The notes beneath the pieces were generated by a model. The model worked only from the letters and a program-made list of their open reading frames with translations, did not search any database and had not been told where the DNA came from. Position numbers and translations under genes: made by a program. A stretch of DNA of 64,000 bases from Apostichopus japonicus (Eukaryota > Echinodermata > Holothuroidea > Aspidochirotida > Stichopodidae). Positions 1 through 23,100 of the stretch are shown here, in pieces (the stretch's first letter is position 1; each line of letters starts with the position of its first letter). Where the stretch lies: the NCBI RefSeq assembly GCF_037975245.1, contig NC_092577.1, positions 28,760,398 to 28,824,397 of the forward strand. The letters run 5' to 3'.

Positions 1-190
1 CTACTTCAGTTTAGTTTTCAACAGACTTCAAGGTACATTTGACAGTGCTGAACAACAAAACGCATCTTAAAAAACAAGCCTCGTCGTATGGCATTCTGAT
101 CAGGTTATGATGTTTCTCCATCATGTTGACTCATTTCAGTAAACAAGGGCCACTCTTAAGAAATTTAAATCAAATTGAAAGTCCATTTGG

Positions 191-10963
<10,773 letters not shown>

Positions 10964-12011
10964 TTTGTACCCTCGTTCCAGATATTGAAAACATAGAAGG
11001 AATTTGATCTCGATCAAACTAATTTAGTTATATAAACAATCCCGTAATATATATTTTAAGAAAACTGAATTGTCTCAGTTCTTCCACCCACTTTATTGAG
11101 GTACATTCATGTCATGTTATTCCTTCATATATTTATTCAAATTTGGCGCCAAGTTCTACAAGAATCGTCAACTTTAAAGAGAGAGGGTTGACAGCAATAT
11201 GCACGAATTTTACTGGACCTGGTTTTCAACCTGGCAATTTCCTCAGTCAGTCAAAAAGTTAACGAAGTTTAGCTTCTAAAATTACATTCAAGTTAAAATA
11301 AAGGGTCACTCAGCCTTTTTAAATGGGACTCCGACACCAGTGTTACGTGTGCCTGAGGCGGGGAGGGGAAGGGGGGGGGGCTGGAGTCCTTCCCCAGAAA
11401 AGAGCCACATTTTGAATGTGAAATGGATCATTCAAATGCATATTAAGGCTATACATTAGGTCTACAAATGAGGTCTACACCCAAGGTAGTAGGCCTACAT
11501 GCTAGTAACACTGAGTTGCGGCCTAAAAGTTAAAAACTAGCTAGCCCAATAAACAAAAGCCCACGTAGCTTTGTTACACAGTTAGGTAAAATAACCTTCC
11601 CGAAAGCATATATAGTTCCTTCTACATCGGATGGCTGGCCTACATTGTAGGCCTGTCGCTCTGTCAGTATAGCTGGTGGAGAGATCGCACAGTTGATTCG
11701 CTCATTACAATACAAACTCTAATATAACATAGGCACGCCTACTAGCGCTGGTTCACTACTTCTTATCACTATAGCCTATATAATCTCAGTACTTCTGAGA
11801 CCGGTCAAACCGGGGAGAACGTACGAGGTCGTTAAACTGGGGCTGAACCTGGATCCCGAGCCTAGTTCCAAACCAATTATATGATTTAATACCCCCCGAC
11901 ATCACTGTACAGACTGGATGTCTGCCTCATGTTGGCTCAGGGACCTTTAATCATTGCAGTGATCCTTAACTCTCTGCACAGTCGCTACAATTTTATAATA
12001 TCAAGTTAATT
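10964..12011. other. Intergenic spacer between the death-domain gene 3' end and the SelO start
   Basis: No coding exon recognised. It should contain the SelO promoter and 5' UTR next to 10963 and the 3' UTR of the death-domain gene next to 12012. A G-rich tract lies at about 11356-11380. Short open frames here show no recognisable protein. Confidence 0.5.
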
Positions 12012-13755
12012 TTAAGATTCCCAGCCGACTATCTGTTCATTAGGCCTGAAGATGGGATTAAATGTTTTATTAGCTACGGTTTCCGGATGACGAAAAGCCA
12101 GGGGGATACTTTGATCCATAAATTTAACACCGTCTGAAAAAGAAAGAGGGAAAAGAAATTGTGGATATGTGGACGGTATGGTGGGGGTGGGAGTTGTTGG
12201 GGGGGGTGGGGTAGGTTGTTTTTAAATATCTGTTTGAACAGTAAACTAAACGCCCTTGATCATTGCTGAAGTTCAAAAGAAAACGGTGGCAAATTAACTT
12301 ATCGCCCGGCCCGCACTCCGTATGGGTATTATATTTCCAAGCTACACTTTCATTTTTACAGTGTTTGCAGATTTTGACCTCTAACGATCTTTTGCCTCTA
12401 ATATTGTCGTTAGCTGGTTGCTTGTATTCACCAAGCGGAATCTACACATCAAATATGAAATTTAAGCAAACGACCTTTGACCTCTACCACATTTTCGAAC
12501 AATCATGGTTCTTGTACTCACAAAGGGGATCTATACATACCAAGTATAGGCCTACGAACTTCGAGCAGGATTGCACGTATTGAGTTATCGTGTTTACAAG
12601 GTTTTCAGACATCGACCTTTGTTGACCTCATTATGACATTTGATCTTCACGGAAAAAATATGGTTGTTGTACTCAATAAGAAGGATCCACATCCAAGTTC
12701 GAAGTTCATCCACAATTTACTTTTTGAGTGGCAGCTATCACATACAACGTACACCCACGCACAGTATACACACACGTTATAATCCCAATCGTAGGGATTC
12801 AAGGAACCAAAAAGGCAGTTTAAACTTGAACCTTCCTCTTCCCATTTTTTTTTTTTACTTACTCAGCTTTTTCATTTGATCGCTGACATGTTCTGTCTTA
12901 ATGTCTGTGTTTCCTAATCTGTGTAAAAGCTTTTGCTCCGTTAGCTTGTGTTTGCAGCTAACATAGTCGTGCCTAGAAATACAAACACTGACGTCACGGA
13001 ACGAATCATCATTTGAAGATAGTTCAAGATGTCGTTTTAATTTCTCTTGAAGACTGCCATCTTCATACTGCTTCCACAATAGGTCCAACGCCTCGTTATT
13101 GGTAATTCTGCAGTTCAAGATTATGCACCTTATTGTGACGTCATCAACAAATAGTCCACTGACCGTAGTTTCGAAGGCGTCGATTGTCTGCTGAACTCTC
13201 GGCGGGAATGCGTCACCACAAATAGTGTTATCGTGTGAAAAATCCATATTCATATTTTTCAATCTGTCGTTTATTGTTTGTTCAGTACTTTTCCTCGTAA
13301 ACCCTCGAGCTATTGCATTCGATTTTTCAGCGGTTTTCAGTTTTGCTTTCTCCATTCCATTGTTACGGTGAATCGATGGAAAATTCTGGCTTGGATTTAG
13401 ACCATTGGTCTCCATGGAAACAATTCCTGAGGGTTCAGTGCGAGTGGTTGGTTCCACTCTGGTGCTTCCCTTTGTTTCTCCTCGTAAATTAATTGTAATT
13501 ATTAGTTTGCCTGCACAACAAAATGGCAAAAACAAACGGGCTGTATATAGAATCTACGAATAAACAACTCGTGTCTGTTTATCATTTAAAAAAATGCAAG
13601 AAGAGACACAACTGCACTCATGGGATCTAATGAATCAATAACGTGGGAAATTACTAGATATATGAAATCATAAGCACAAAATGAATTTTGTAAACCATAA
13701 AAATGATACATGAATATCCAAACATCCGATGCTCAGCAATTAATATTTATATATA

Positions 13756-13794
<39 letters not shown>

Positions 13795-14141
13795 TGTTCT
13801 TGATTTTCCAACTCATTACGATTTCAATAATATATATATTCATTTGGCTTTGTCGTTTACCTCCATTTCCAGTTGGTTAGCACCATCTTTGATCTAAGGC
13901 AAATATCAGAACTATATATTGTTTGATACAGGTGACAAACGCCTACAGTTGAATTACGACCTTCCTTACCGGTTTAGAACCTCTGGACATAAAATCAGCG
14001 TCCATAGCTTGGTGGTTAGGGTGTACGCATATAAAGCGGGAGGCCCGGGTTCGCATACCGGTGGAGGCTGGAAGTTTTTTTTACTGTTCTTGACTTTCCA
14101 ACTCATTACGATTTCAATTATATATATATTCATTTGCCTTT

Positions 14142-14189
<48 letters not shown>

Positions 14190-17100
14190 GAAATGTACGG
14201 CATTGTATCGACGGTGGTTCCCGTATACTTACCTCCACGATAGGTACATAATCCTCGTGGCCCTTCATCTTCGAAGTTATCATCGAGTACATTGGGCCCT
14301 CCCGAATCAGGACCATCGACCAAAGCATTCGCACATCTGGGACCGGTTATCGGCTCTTCCGATGATGCAGTCACATATGAATTAAAGCAAAGTGGTACTT
14401 TCAAGCAGTATTTTCTCAGATATTTCGAGGAACTAATCAAACATTGCATATAGATACCGTACTAAGATCTATACGCAGTATATTTACTTTGACTTTATCA
14501 TGAATTTCGGGTGTCTCAAAGACTTACGGAAACGACTAACACTGAGAATTAAATGACCTGATATTTGACCTTGGCCAGACTCAATGGATTGAATAAAGAA
14601 ATATATCACACATTTCAGGGTACGTTATTTAATCAATAAGATTGGATTAAGTTACTGCAGTGAACTATGGATACACTGTAAAAAAAATCGTAAACGTTTA
14701 CTTGAAAAAGGCTTAAAGTTGCTGCAACCAAAAGTCGGGTTTCCTCAGATTAATCCATGAGATGTTAACCGTATCTTGGTTAAACGTTCATCCTGTTTTG
14801 CGTGTTTCATCATTATTTAGTTGCTGCAACCGAAAACGGTGTTTCCTCCTTAAAAACGCAAGTGTTTCCTGAAATATTACCACTTTTGGAGTTACCTTCA
14901 ACGGATTCAGTTTTAGTCTTCCTAATTTTAGAATTTAGAGATTATCTTTCAGTTATCTGTTCAGAATAATATTTACACAGTACATATATTTGCGTGGAAA
15001 ATTATATATATGATGGAATTCGCTGCCTTTCAAGATTAATGTACAGAATGATAACAATGAATAGTAAGAGCTGTGAGACTGAAAATGATACAAACTTGAT
15101 TTTAAAGTAAGAAATATTTATTAAAACCCAACAAATAATACCATGCAAAGATAATCAATGAAAATTTAAATATGTACAGTTAAATATTGTATATGTATCA
15201 CTAAAGATAACAAAACATGGAACAAGCACCTATATGTGGTGAAGGGTGGGCTGCTTTTACAAGTGAAACTTAGAGAGTGTGTTTGAAACTGACAAAATTG
15301 GTCTCCAATACTTTTGTCCTTATTTAACTTCGACCACCTTTAGCTTAACACCTATCTTATATACATGACTGAGTAAAATCGTTCCAATGACATCATTTCG
15401 TGCCTTGGCAGTGTGAGAATGAAGGGACTGTTAGCATTACACTCCTCACCCATAAAGGAAAAAAAAAACGACTTCAAACAAGTTAAAAATAATGAACTAC
15501 GAATTATAAAGATAAGAAGAGATAAATCAATTTCAATTTAATAATTTACAAACATTTATGTCTAGTATTATTTTTTTTAAAAAAGCATGAACAAAACCCT
15601 TAAAATGCGGTGTAGGATGTGGTGACCATACAATCAAGAATTCAAAAGAGCTTCTCGATATATAACATTGATTCATCTCAGGTCACCTTATTACAACCAA
15701 ATCTCACATCTAAACACCTACTATAGCACGTCATGCCTAACCAACAATTTTTTTTCTTATTTACTCAAGGCTACATGTAAACAAACACTATCATTTGAAG
15801 CAAGAACAAACAATCAATTACAATTAAAAATTTCACAAAGATTATATGTTAAGCATTATTTAATTAATAAACAAAATGAAAAGCTCCATATAGGGTGGAG
15901 GGTGGGAATGACAAAACCACCGAACACCTTATAAATACCACCTGTCTACTCGCAACAATTTTCCTAGTTTAACCAAGAGTACACCTTCTCCCCATAGACG
16001 AAATAGGTGTATACAACAAAGTTTCATATGAATCAAGAAGCAATCAATTACAATTTAAATATATACAAATATTATATGTCACCATTATTTGAAATAATTA
16101 ATCTCAACACCACATAGCATCCCATGTGTACCGTCAGTCGACAAGCAACGATGTTCCTAGTGATCCAAGAGTGAAACCCCTGCCCCAGATATTGATAGAT
16201 TTTGATCATGTCACCCTACCTAAAAGGTTTATTAAACCAAAGTGCAGTAAATTCTTGTTGTCTCATCAACTTTTAATTATGCCCAACAATTAAGTTATGC
16301 CCATAGTATTACACATCTCTCTTATTTTCAAATAGCTGAGGGCAACTTGATGACTGACCACAGGTTTTCTTTTCTCACAGTTCATTATATGATAACTTTG
16401 CAATTAAAGGGCTATAAGGAATATATTTCAACAAAATACAATTTGTTACCCTCTCACACCCAAAAAATGTTTTAAAATTTCATTTTTCAATGCATTACTT
16501 TTTTATCAGTCACTCCCAACCTAATGAACAATGCTGAATCTACATCAGGCCTAGCAAAGAATTCCAAAGGTTTAAAAAAACTTTTTTTGAAGAAAAACAT
16601 GCAGTTAGATTGTGCTTCCAAGCTTTTGTATGTTCGCCTTTACATGCTAATTCTCTTTCCTGCTATCGTATAGTAGCTGTGCTGGATTCGCTTAATGTTG
16701 CATGTTCACGTGAGACCGCTTGGGGTTAATCATCTATTGGCTAGCGACTTTTGTCACAAAGGTTACCAACTTAGCTGGTACTTTTCTGTTGTCAGTGATT
16801 TCAAAAATCTCCTTTTGTACATATGTAAATGTACAGTTACATGATCTCGGGTATTCAATATTTACACAATAAAACATACTGATGAGATGAATGAGGCTGT
16901 CCACAGAATCACCTTCCTTGACCACTTGGGACTCAGCAGCAATGGCACATGTACTTTCACTGATTATAATTATTGGGGTTGACACTGACTCTGCAATCTT
17001 CTGAAATTCGTTTGAAGACTGAAATGAATAAAAACAATACATACATACAAAATGTCATAATGCAACAGGTTTATAATGACAGGATAAGACATGTCTTTCT

Positions 17101-20100
17101 CTTTGCAGTGCATTACACTTGGTCCATGCGTGGACAATTGTCCTTCCCATGTACCCTATATGTGTGCATCTCTAGCTATATGACTCATTGGTGCTTTTAT
17201 GGTACTTTATACCCATAGTAAGGATCTATAAAAGCAACTAAACTTTAATCATAAAATGGGATGTAGTTCTTGTTGTCATGCTGGAAGACTATAAATAAAG
17301 AATACACAAGAAAGGTTATGATTTACACACAAACGCTTTAAGTCCTTGAGGAGTTGACTACAGTGGATGCAATAAGTATATTGTAATCTTTGATAACAAC
17401 AGGAGCAACACATTGGCTACAATTGTAAACATAAATCTCAGAAATATTACTTGCTAACTCATCTCACTGTAAGGAATAAGATGAGAGACAAAATCCCTTT
17501 TGTAAAGATTTAGTTTGATTTGCTTTGATAATTGCTAATGACAATTTGAGTAGACATGCTCTTAGGTGGCAGAGACCATCTGCAGACCAATGGAACAGCA
17601 CATCAAGTGGCAGCCTCATCAAAATTAACATAGCTGGGCTTTCCTTTCCACCAATCAGCGTTGAAGTCTTCAACGATCAATAGATTCACAATACATTGGG
17701 ATATTAAATAACTAAATAAGAGAATTAAATAAAGATGATCACTTAAGTGAGTTATATTGAGCTAAGAGCACTACAATATCGGTTGTAACCTCAAATGACA
17801 TCTACTACAATAGATGTGTTCAAGTTATAAACACTTTGGTATAATATGGTATATTTTTACAGCCCTGCTGACAAAGAACACCGTACATCTACCCTATGAT
17901 ATATTTGTGATACTTCAATGATTTCATGTTGAAACTGTTAAATCCAATAATACTACACATGCCCTACAATGAACTTGTAAATTCAATTCTGCATCCATAA
18001 ATGCATCATACTTGATTGCCCCTATAACTACAAGCATGACATGACACTTGACATGACACACGTCAGAGGCAGGTTCTGTAGAAAGTGGTGGGTGGCCACA
18101 AGAGCACCAAAAACTTGCCTGTCGTCAATGTCCTTTGAGTCTTCTGCCAGAATTTTGAAAGTAAAGAAGCCCATTTTACATGCAATTTCCTGGATACTGA
18201 CTCATAATCATAGTCAGGATAATGAAATTTTAAGCATTTTCATCAGCATGTAAAGGTGGAAGTGGCTTTGGATGGTTAATCCCACCTTGAATCTACACCT
18301 GCATAAGATATGCTATTTTACTCAGAACATGAAACAGGTGATACCAAACATGCCAAGATCACAAATATTCTTTTCAACCTTTGATCTTACATTTGTGTAG
18401 GAAACGAATTCTTCTTCATTTTCCCGTAGCAGCAATGGTAGCAACTGTAATCCTGCTTTATTCTGTTCCTCTGTTCTGTCTACTTCAGAGTTTCTAATAT
18501 TTCTGGAATAATAACAATGGTGTAGAACACAATATGATAGTTTGCATCATGCATAGTTTTACGTTTGATACACGATTCATGATTTTAAGAAGGGTAAACG
18601 CAATGAACATAGCAACAGGTAGGCCCACGAAATAAAGAACTGTAGTCTTTGCCTTTGTAACGTTTAGGATTTCCTCAGTCGCAACAAAAAAAGAACATTT
18701 TTGCACCCTTAAGGGACTAATATTTCATGTAAGGGATGTTAGGTTTTTTGAAAGGTTACTAGATCTGTTTGTATTTACAAGATAAAAATGAACGCAAAAG
18801 AACACTCTATTAACGCATTCCTATTTATTTACCTTTGAACGGTTCTTGGGGTCAGTGGCGGGTATAGTCTGTCCACACTAGAGTGGGGATGGTTGGGAGC
18901 GTAAAGCTTTTGAAGGGGGCATAAGGCTTATAATACCCAAGCCTCCTGTTAGGTCTACAACACTGGTAGAGGCTTAAACTGACTGAAATTAAAGTTGAAG
19001 ACTTACCTGTCACACCTGTGTAGAATTTCTTTGATCTTGTCATGTTTAGGACCACTCTTGACACTCTTGAGATAGCATCTTCCCAGTAAGGTGATACTTT
19101 TGGCCAATCTAGGAAACTTTAAAGCTTTCTTGGTACAATCAATGTTCACCAAACGAGTCATCTCATTGCTAATTTCTTCTGTTAGCAGAAGGGCAGGATA
19201 CTCTTGGAGTAAGTCTTTAACAAGTGGTTTATTGGTCAAATATGCCCTTCGTTGTGGATATGTTTTATCCATAAGTTTCTCGATCAAAATCAAGTTTTTG
19301 GCCCCTTTCTTAGACATCTCCTTTTTCATGGTTTCTTTATGTCTTTTCAGAGAGGTATCATCTTCAGTGGATGGTATCACTGGCAGGAAATTTAGTTCCC
19401 CTTTGCAGGGCCTCTTGAAAACATCCTTTTGTGGAATGCTCTCTTTTCTTTTAAGAGGCGCATTTTTTAATGAGAGACTTGAATCTTTCATCCTCAGTGA
19501 TTTCAATTTATTGTTAAGGGCCGCAGTCCAAGCATCATAACCAGAGCCAATGCGCTCCCTTAAGTAAGGATATTTTGTTATTAGCTGTTTAGCTATTTTT
19601 CTTTTCATGTGCATATCTGGGTACTTGTTTTTTTTGTACAGAAAGTCTCCAAGATGATTGAGTAGTTCATGTTTTTGGGCCCACTGTAGTTGTTCTTCAT
19701 TTTCAAGCTTGTTCTACAAAGTCATGCTAAACTTGATACAAAGTAACTGAATGTCCCAACTATTATCATCAGAACTGCCAGCTTTTTCAGTTACACTAAT
19801 CATTTTGTTTGATTCTTCAGTGGTCTCTTGTTTGGTATTTGGAACATCTTCAATCACACCTGTGCAAAGTTCTGGTGGAGTCATATCTATTCCAAAATCA
19901 AGTGATCCAACTGTAAGCTCAATGGAAGCTTTATCACTCTCATCATCAGACACACAAGAACTAGATGCACTAGTTGTAGAACAATTAAAATTTACTTTGT
20001 CAGTTCCTATCAAGGGCTCTAAAGGTTGAAGAGTGCTAAGTTTAATCTTGCTCTTGTCTAAAATTTTGGTTCCAAGCTCAAGGTCAACCCATGACTTAAA

Positions 20101-23100
20101 ATCCTCATCAAAGTACTGGAAAAATGTTTCTTCTGATGAAAATGGAACACTCATCATTATGCAGAGAGTATTGTATAATGACTCAGTGAACAGTGTTTCT
20201 TCATTTTCTAGTTCAATTACTTTCCTAGAATGACCATACTCAACAAGAATTTTCATGGTGGTGGGTAATGTTGATAAAGCTTAAAGTGGTGATAGTTTTA
20301 GCTCCAACACCTGTTTTGGGAAACAAAATAAAACACACAATTTTGAAATATACCTTGGCATACTGACACCTCATGAAATACTAGCAGAAAGTCAATTCTT
20401 AAACAAATTTCTCTAGTCAGATTTTACTTTGATTACTCCAAGCATATTCTATGTTTTAGGACCACAAAACACTGGCCAAAAACATTGTAAATGCTTAAAG
20501 GATAAAAATCTTTCAGATCTTCTATTCCTACAAAGCACAAACCTTTACTTTGTACCAGTTTGTATGACCTAACATTTTGAATATGTTGGACTGCATACTT
20601 TTCAACAATTAACCACATATCTTCTCCTTTCGCCAGCAACACCCTGATTAGACCAATGTCAAACAAATCATTCTTGTTGTCTCCATTCATAACAACTGCC
20701 ATATGCTTTTGATAGTCTACACCACTAATCTTAATAGACTGACAAATTTCAAAGTCATCAACCTTTATACCTTGAATTGATGCCCAGTGAGCTATATCCT
20801 TTTCTAAGCAGCAATTTTTGGAAGCTACTTTGATTTCAAGTTCTGGCTTTAAGAAATTTTCAGCAAACAGGTAACATGCCTGCTTCATTTGAACTCTGCT
20901 GGCAACTGTTAAGCAAATGTTTTTAAAATTCTTGGAAATAGTGGCATACGATTTCACCTCTTGGTGCTTTGCTTCAAACCGCATACACCAGATTGCTTTT
21001 AATGGGCCATATTTTAGAATTTGGTCAGCATAATGCAAAAGGTAGTGTTGTTTTGGCTTTACCCTTTCGTCTGGGAATAACTCCTTAAAAAGTAAGAAGT
21101 GATCAGCTATTGTACTATCTAGAACTGCTATCATTTCAACAGAAATAACTGGAGCAAAGACCAAATCAACTATATCTTTTAGAATTAACAGCAATTCCAT
21201 GTGCAGGTTATTAGGAGGAATTTTTTCCATAAGCATCAGGGGCAAATGTCTTATAAGAGTCCACATTCTAGCAGCATTTTGCTTCACATTGAAATCAGGT
21301 TTGATTACTTCAGGTTTGTTTCGTTTGTCTAAGGGTCCAAAGGGCCATTTTTGTAACTGTGAGTTTAAATATTCTACAGTCAGAAGGCCATCTGTATAAA
21401 GCGATTTCATAATGAGGGAAATTTCATAGGGCAAAACCCCTTCTAATACATCGTGCATAATATCCTGAGGACTTCCTTGCATGCAGTGAAAATATTGCAA
21501 TTCATTCAAAGGGCATTCACGGCACACCCCATATACTGAACGCAGATTGGGATACTGCTTAGCAAACTCTAAATGTGTGTTGTATGTTTCTTCACTCCTT
21601 GAAACAAAATCTTCTGGCTTGAATTTACTTTGAATGTCTCGGCTGGTAGCCATACAATGTCTACAAATCCTGTGTGTATTTCCTCCACTAAAACACTCCG
21701 AAAATCCCAACATGTAATGTATTCCAAGATTATCACCAACTAGCAGTGAAACTGAACCATATATTTTTTCAGGTTCATTTGGAAGTGTGAGTCCATCTGT
21801 TTCCAGTAAATGAAGGTCAGTCAAAAGGGGCTGTAATACTCTTTGTGGTCCAAATTCTTTTAGGTCTTTCCCTTTACACAAAATTGCAAGTTGTATGACA
21901 TGCAATGATGATCTTTTCTTGGGTGGGAGGTTCCCAATAACAAAATAAAAGGCAGCAAGCTTATGCTTTTGCCTATGGCAACCAAGTGGGTTAACCACTT
22001 CTACTTCGTCAAAGTAAAGAATAAGATGTAGTGACTTTGGGTTTTGGCTAAATAAAATATGTTCATTAAATGCTGAACCATCAGGTACATCTCTGTATAT
22101 CCCTTTACAGGATGATTCTTTGTGACAACCTACATAATCAAATACATCTTTCTTGCTAAGTAATGCTGACAGTGTCTGCAAGATTGGGACATACTGAAAA
22201 GAACACTCCACCCTTTCCTTGTTTTTACCAAGGATATGAGTTTCAGGTTCAATTAAGTAACCACTGTCTTTCCAGTATTTTCTCCTTTTATGGGACGAGT
22301 GTAGATTTTCCTGGACAAGGTCTAGATAGTTTTGAGAAAATGCAGTTTGTACGTCTGAGATGGTAGTTTCATTTACTTCATTATTTTTCAGAATTGCGAG
22401 AACTTTCTTCTCATGGTAATCTGATTGCAGACGGGAAAGCAAAGCAAAGTGTTCACTTATGTCTTTTGATGTTGACAAAGGAAGTTGATACACCTCCTGC
22501 AATGTTAGCATAAAGTGGCCATAATGCCTTTTCAGGGATGAGGGAAAATTTTCAAAAAGTTCTGATTGATCTACAACTGGTTCATCTACTTCAGGTTGAT
22601 TTGGGTTATCTTCAAATGTTTCATTCATATGATCAGTATCTGTGGTACTATGTTTCCAGCAATCTTTTAAATCTGAAAGAGTTTCATGAGCATGTTTTCT
22701 GGACAAATGTGATCTAAAAGAACTAGGGATATTGTAAGTACTGTTACAACCAACAAATGGACATTCAGATAAAGTACCATTTTGCATGTGGAGCTGAAGA
22801 TGTCCAAATATCACTGTCAAGTCCATTAAAGTGCTAGAAAAACACATAGGACACTTTGTTTCACACCAATTTGTTTTCTGGGCATTGTCACCTTCAAAAA
22901 GGTGCTTGTGTACTTTTAACACATGATTTTTACAATTACCAAATTTGCTATATGTGGCCACACAACCATCAATGCCACACTGGATATGAAAATTGATTGA
23001 CTGCGAATGCCGAATCTGAACATGCTTCAGAAAGGTCTCTATAGAATCAGCCTGAAAAGAAGTACAACTGGGGCAAGAAAACATGAATATTCAGTACCTT

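Noticed and set aside
12855-13535. Stand-alone 226-codon gene
   Set aside because: It is exon 5 of the death-domain gene: the first nine codons lie upstream of a good acceptor (13511), and phases match exons on both sides.
17464-17673. 69-codon minus-strand frame inside the accessory gene region
   Set aside because: No resemblance to the accessory family and no matching splice sites; more likely intronic.
19091-19540. 149-codon plus-strand frame
   Set aside because: Antisense shadow of the accessory gene exon 19007-19713.
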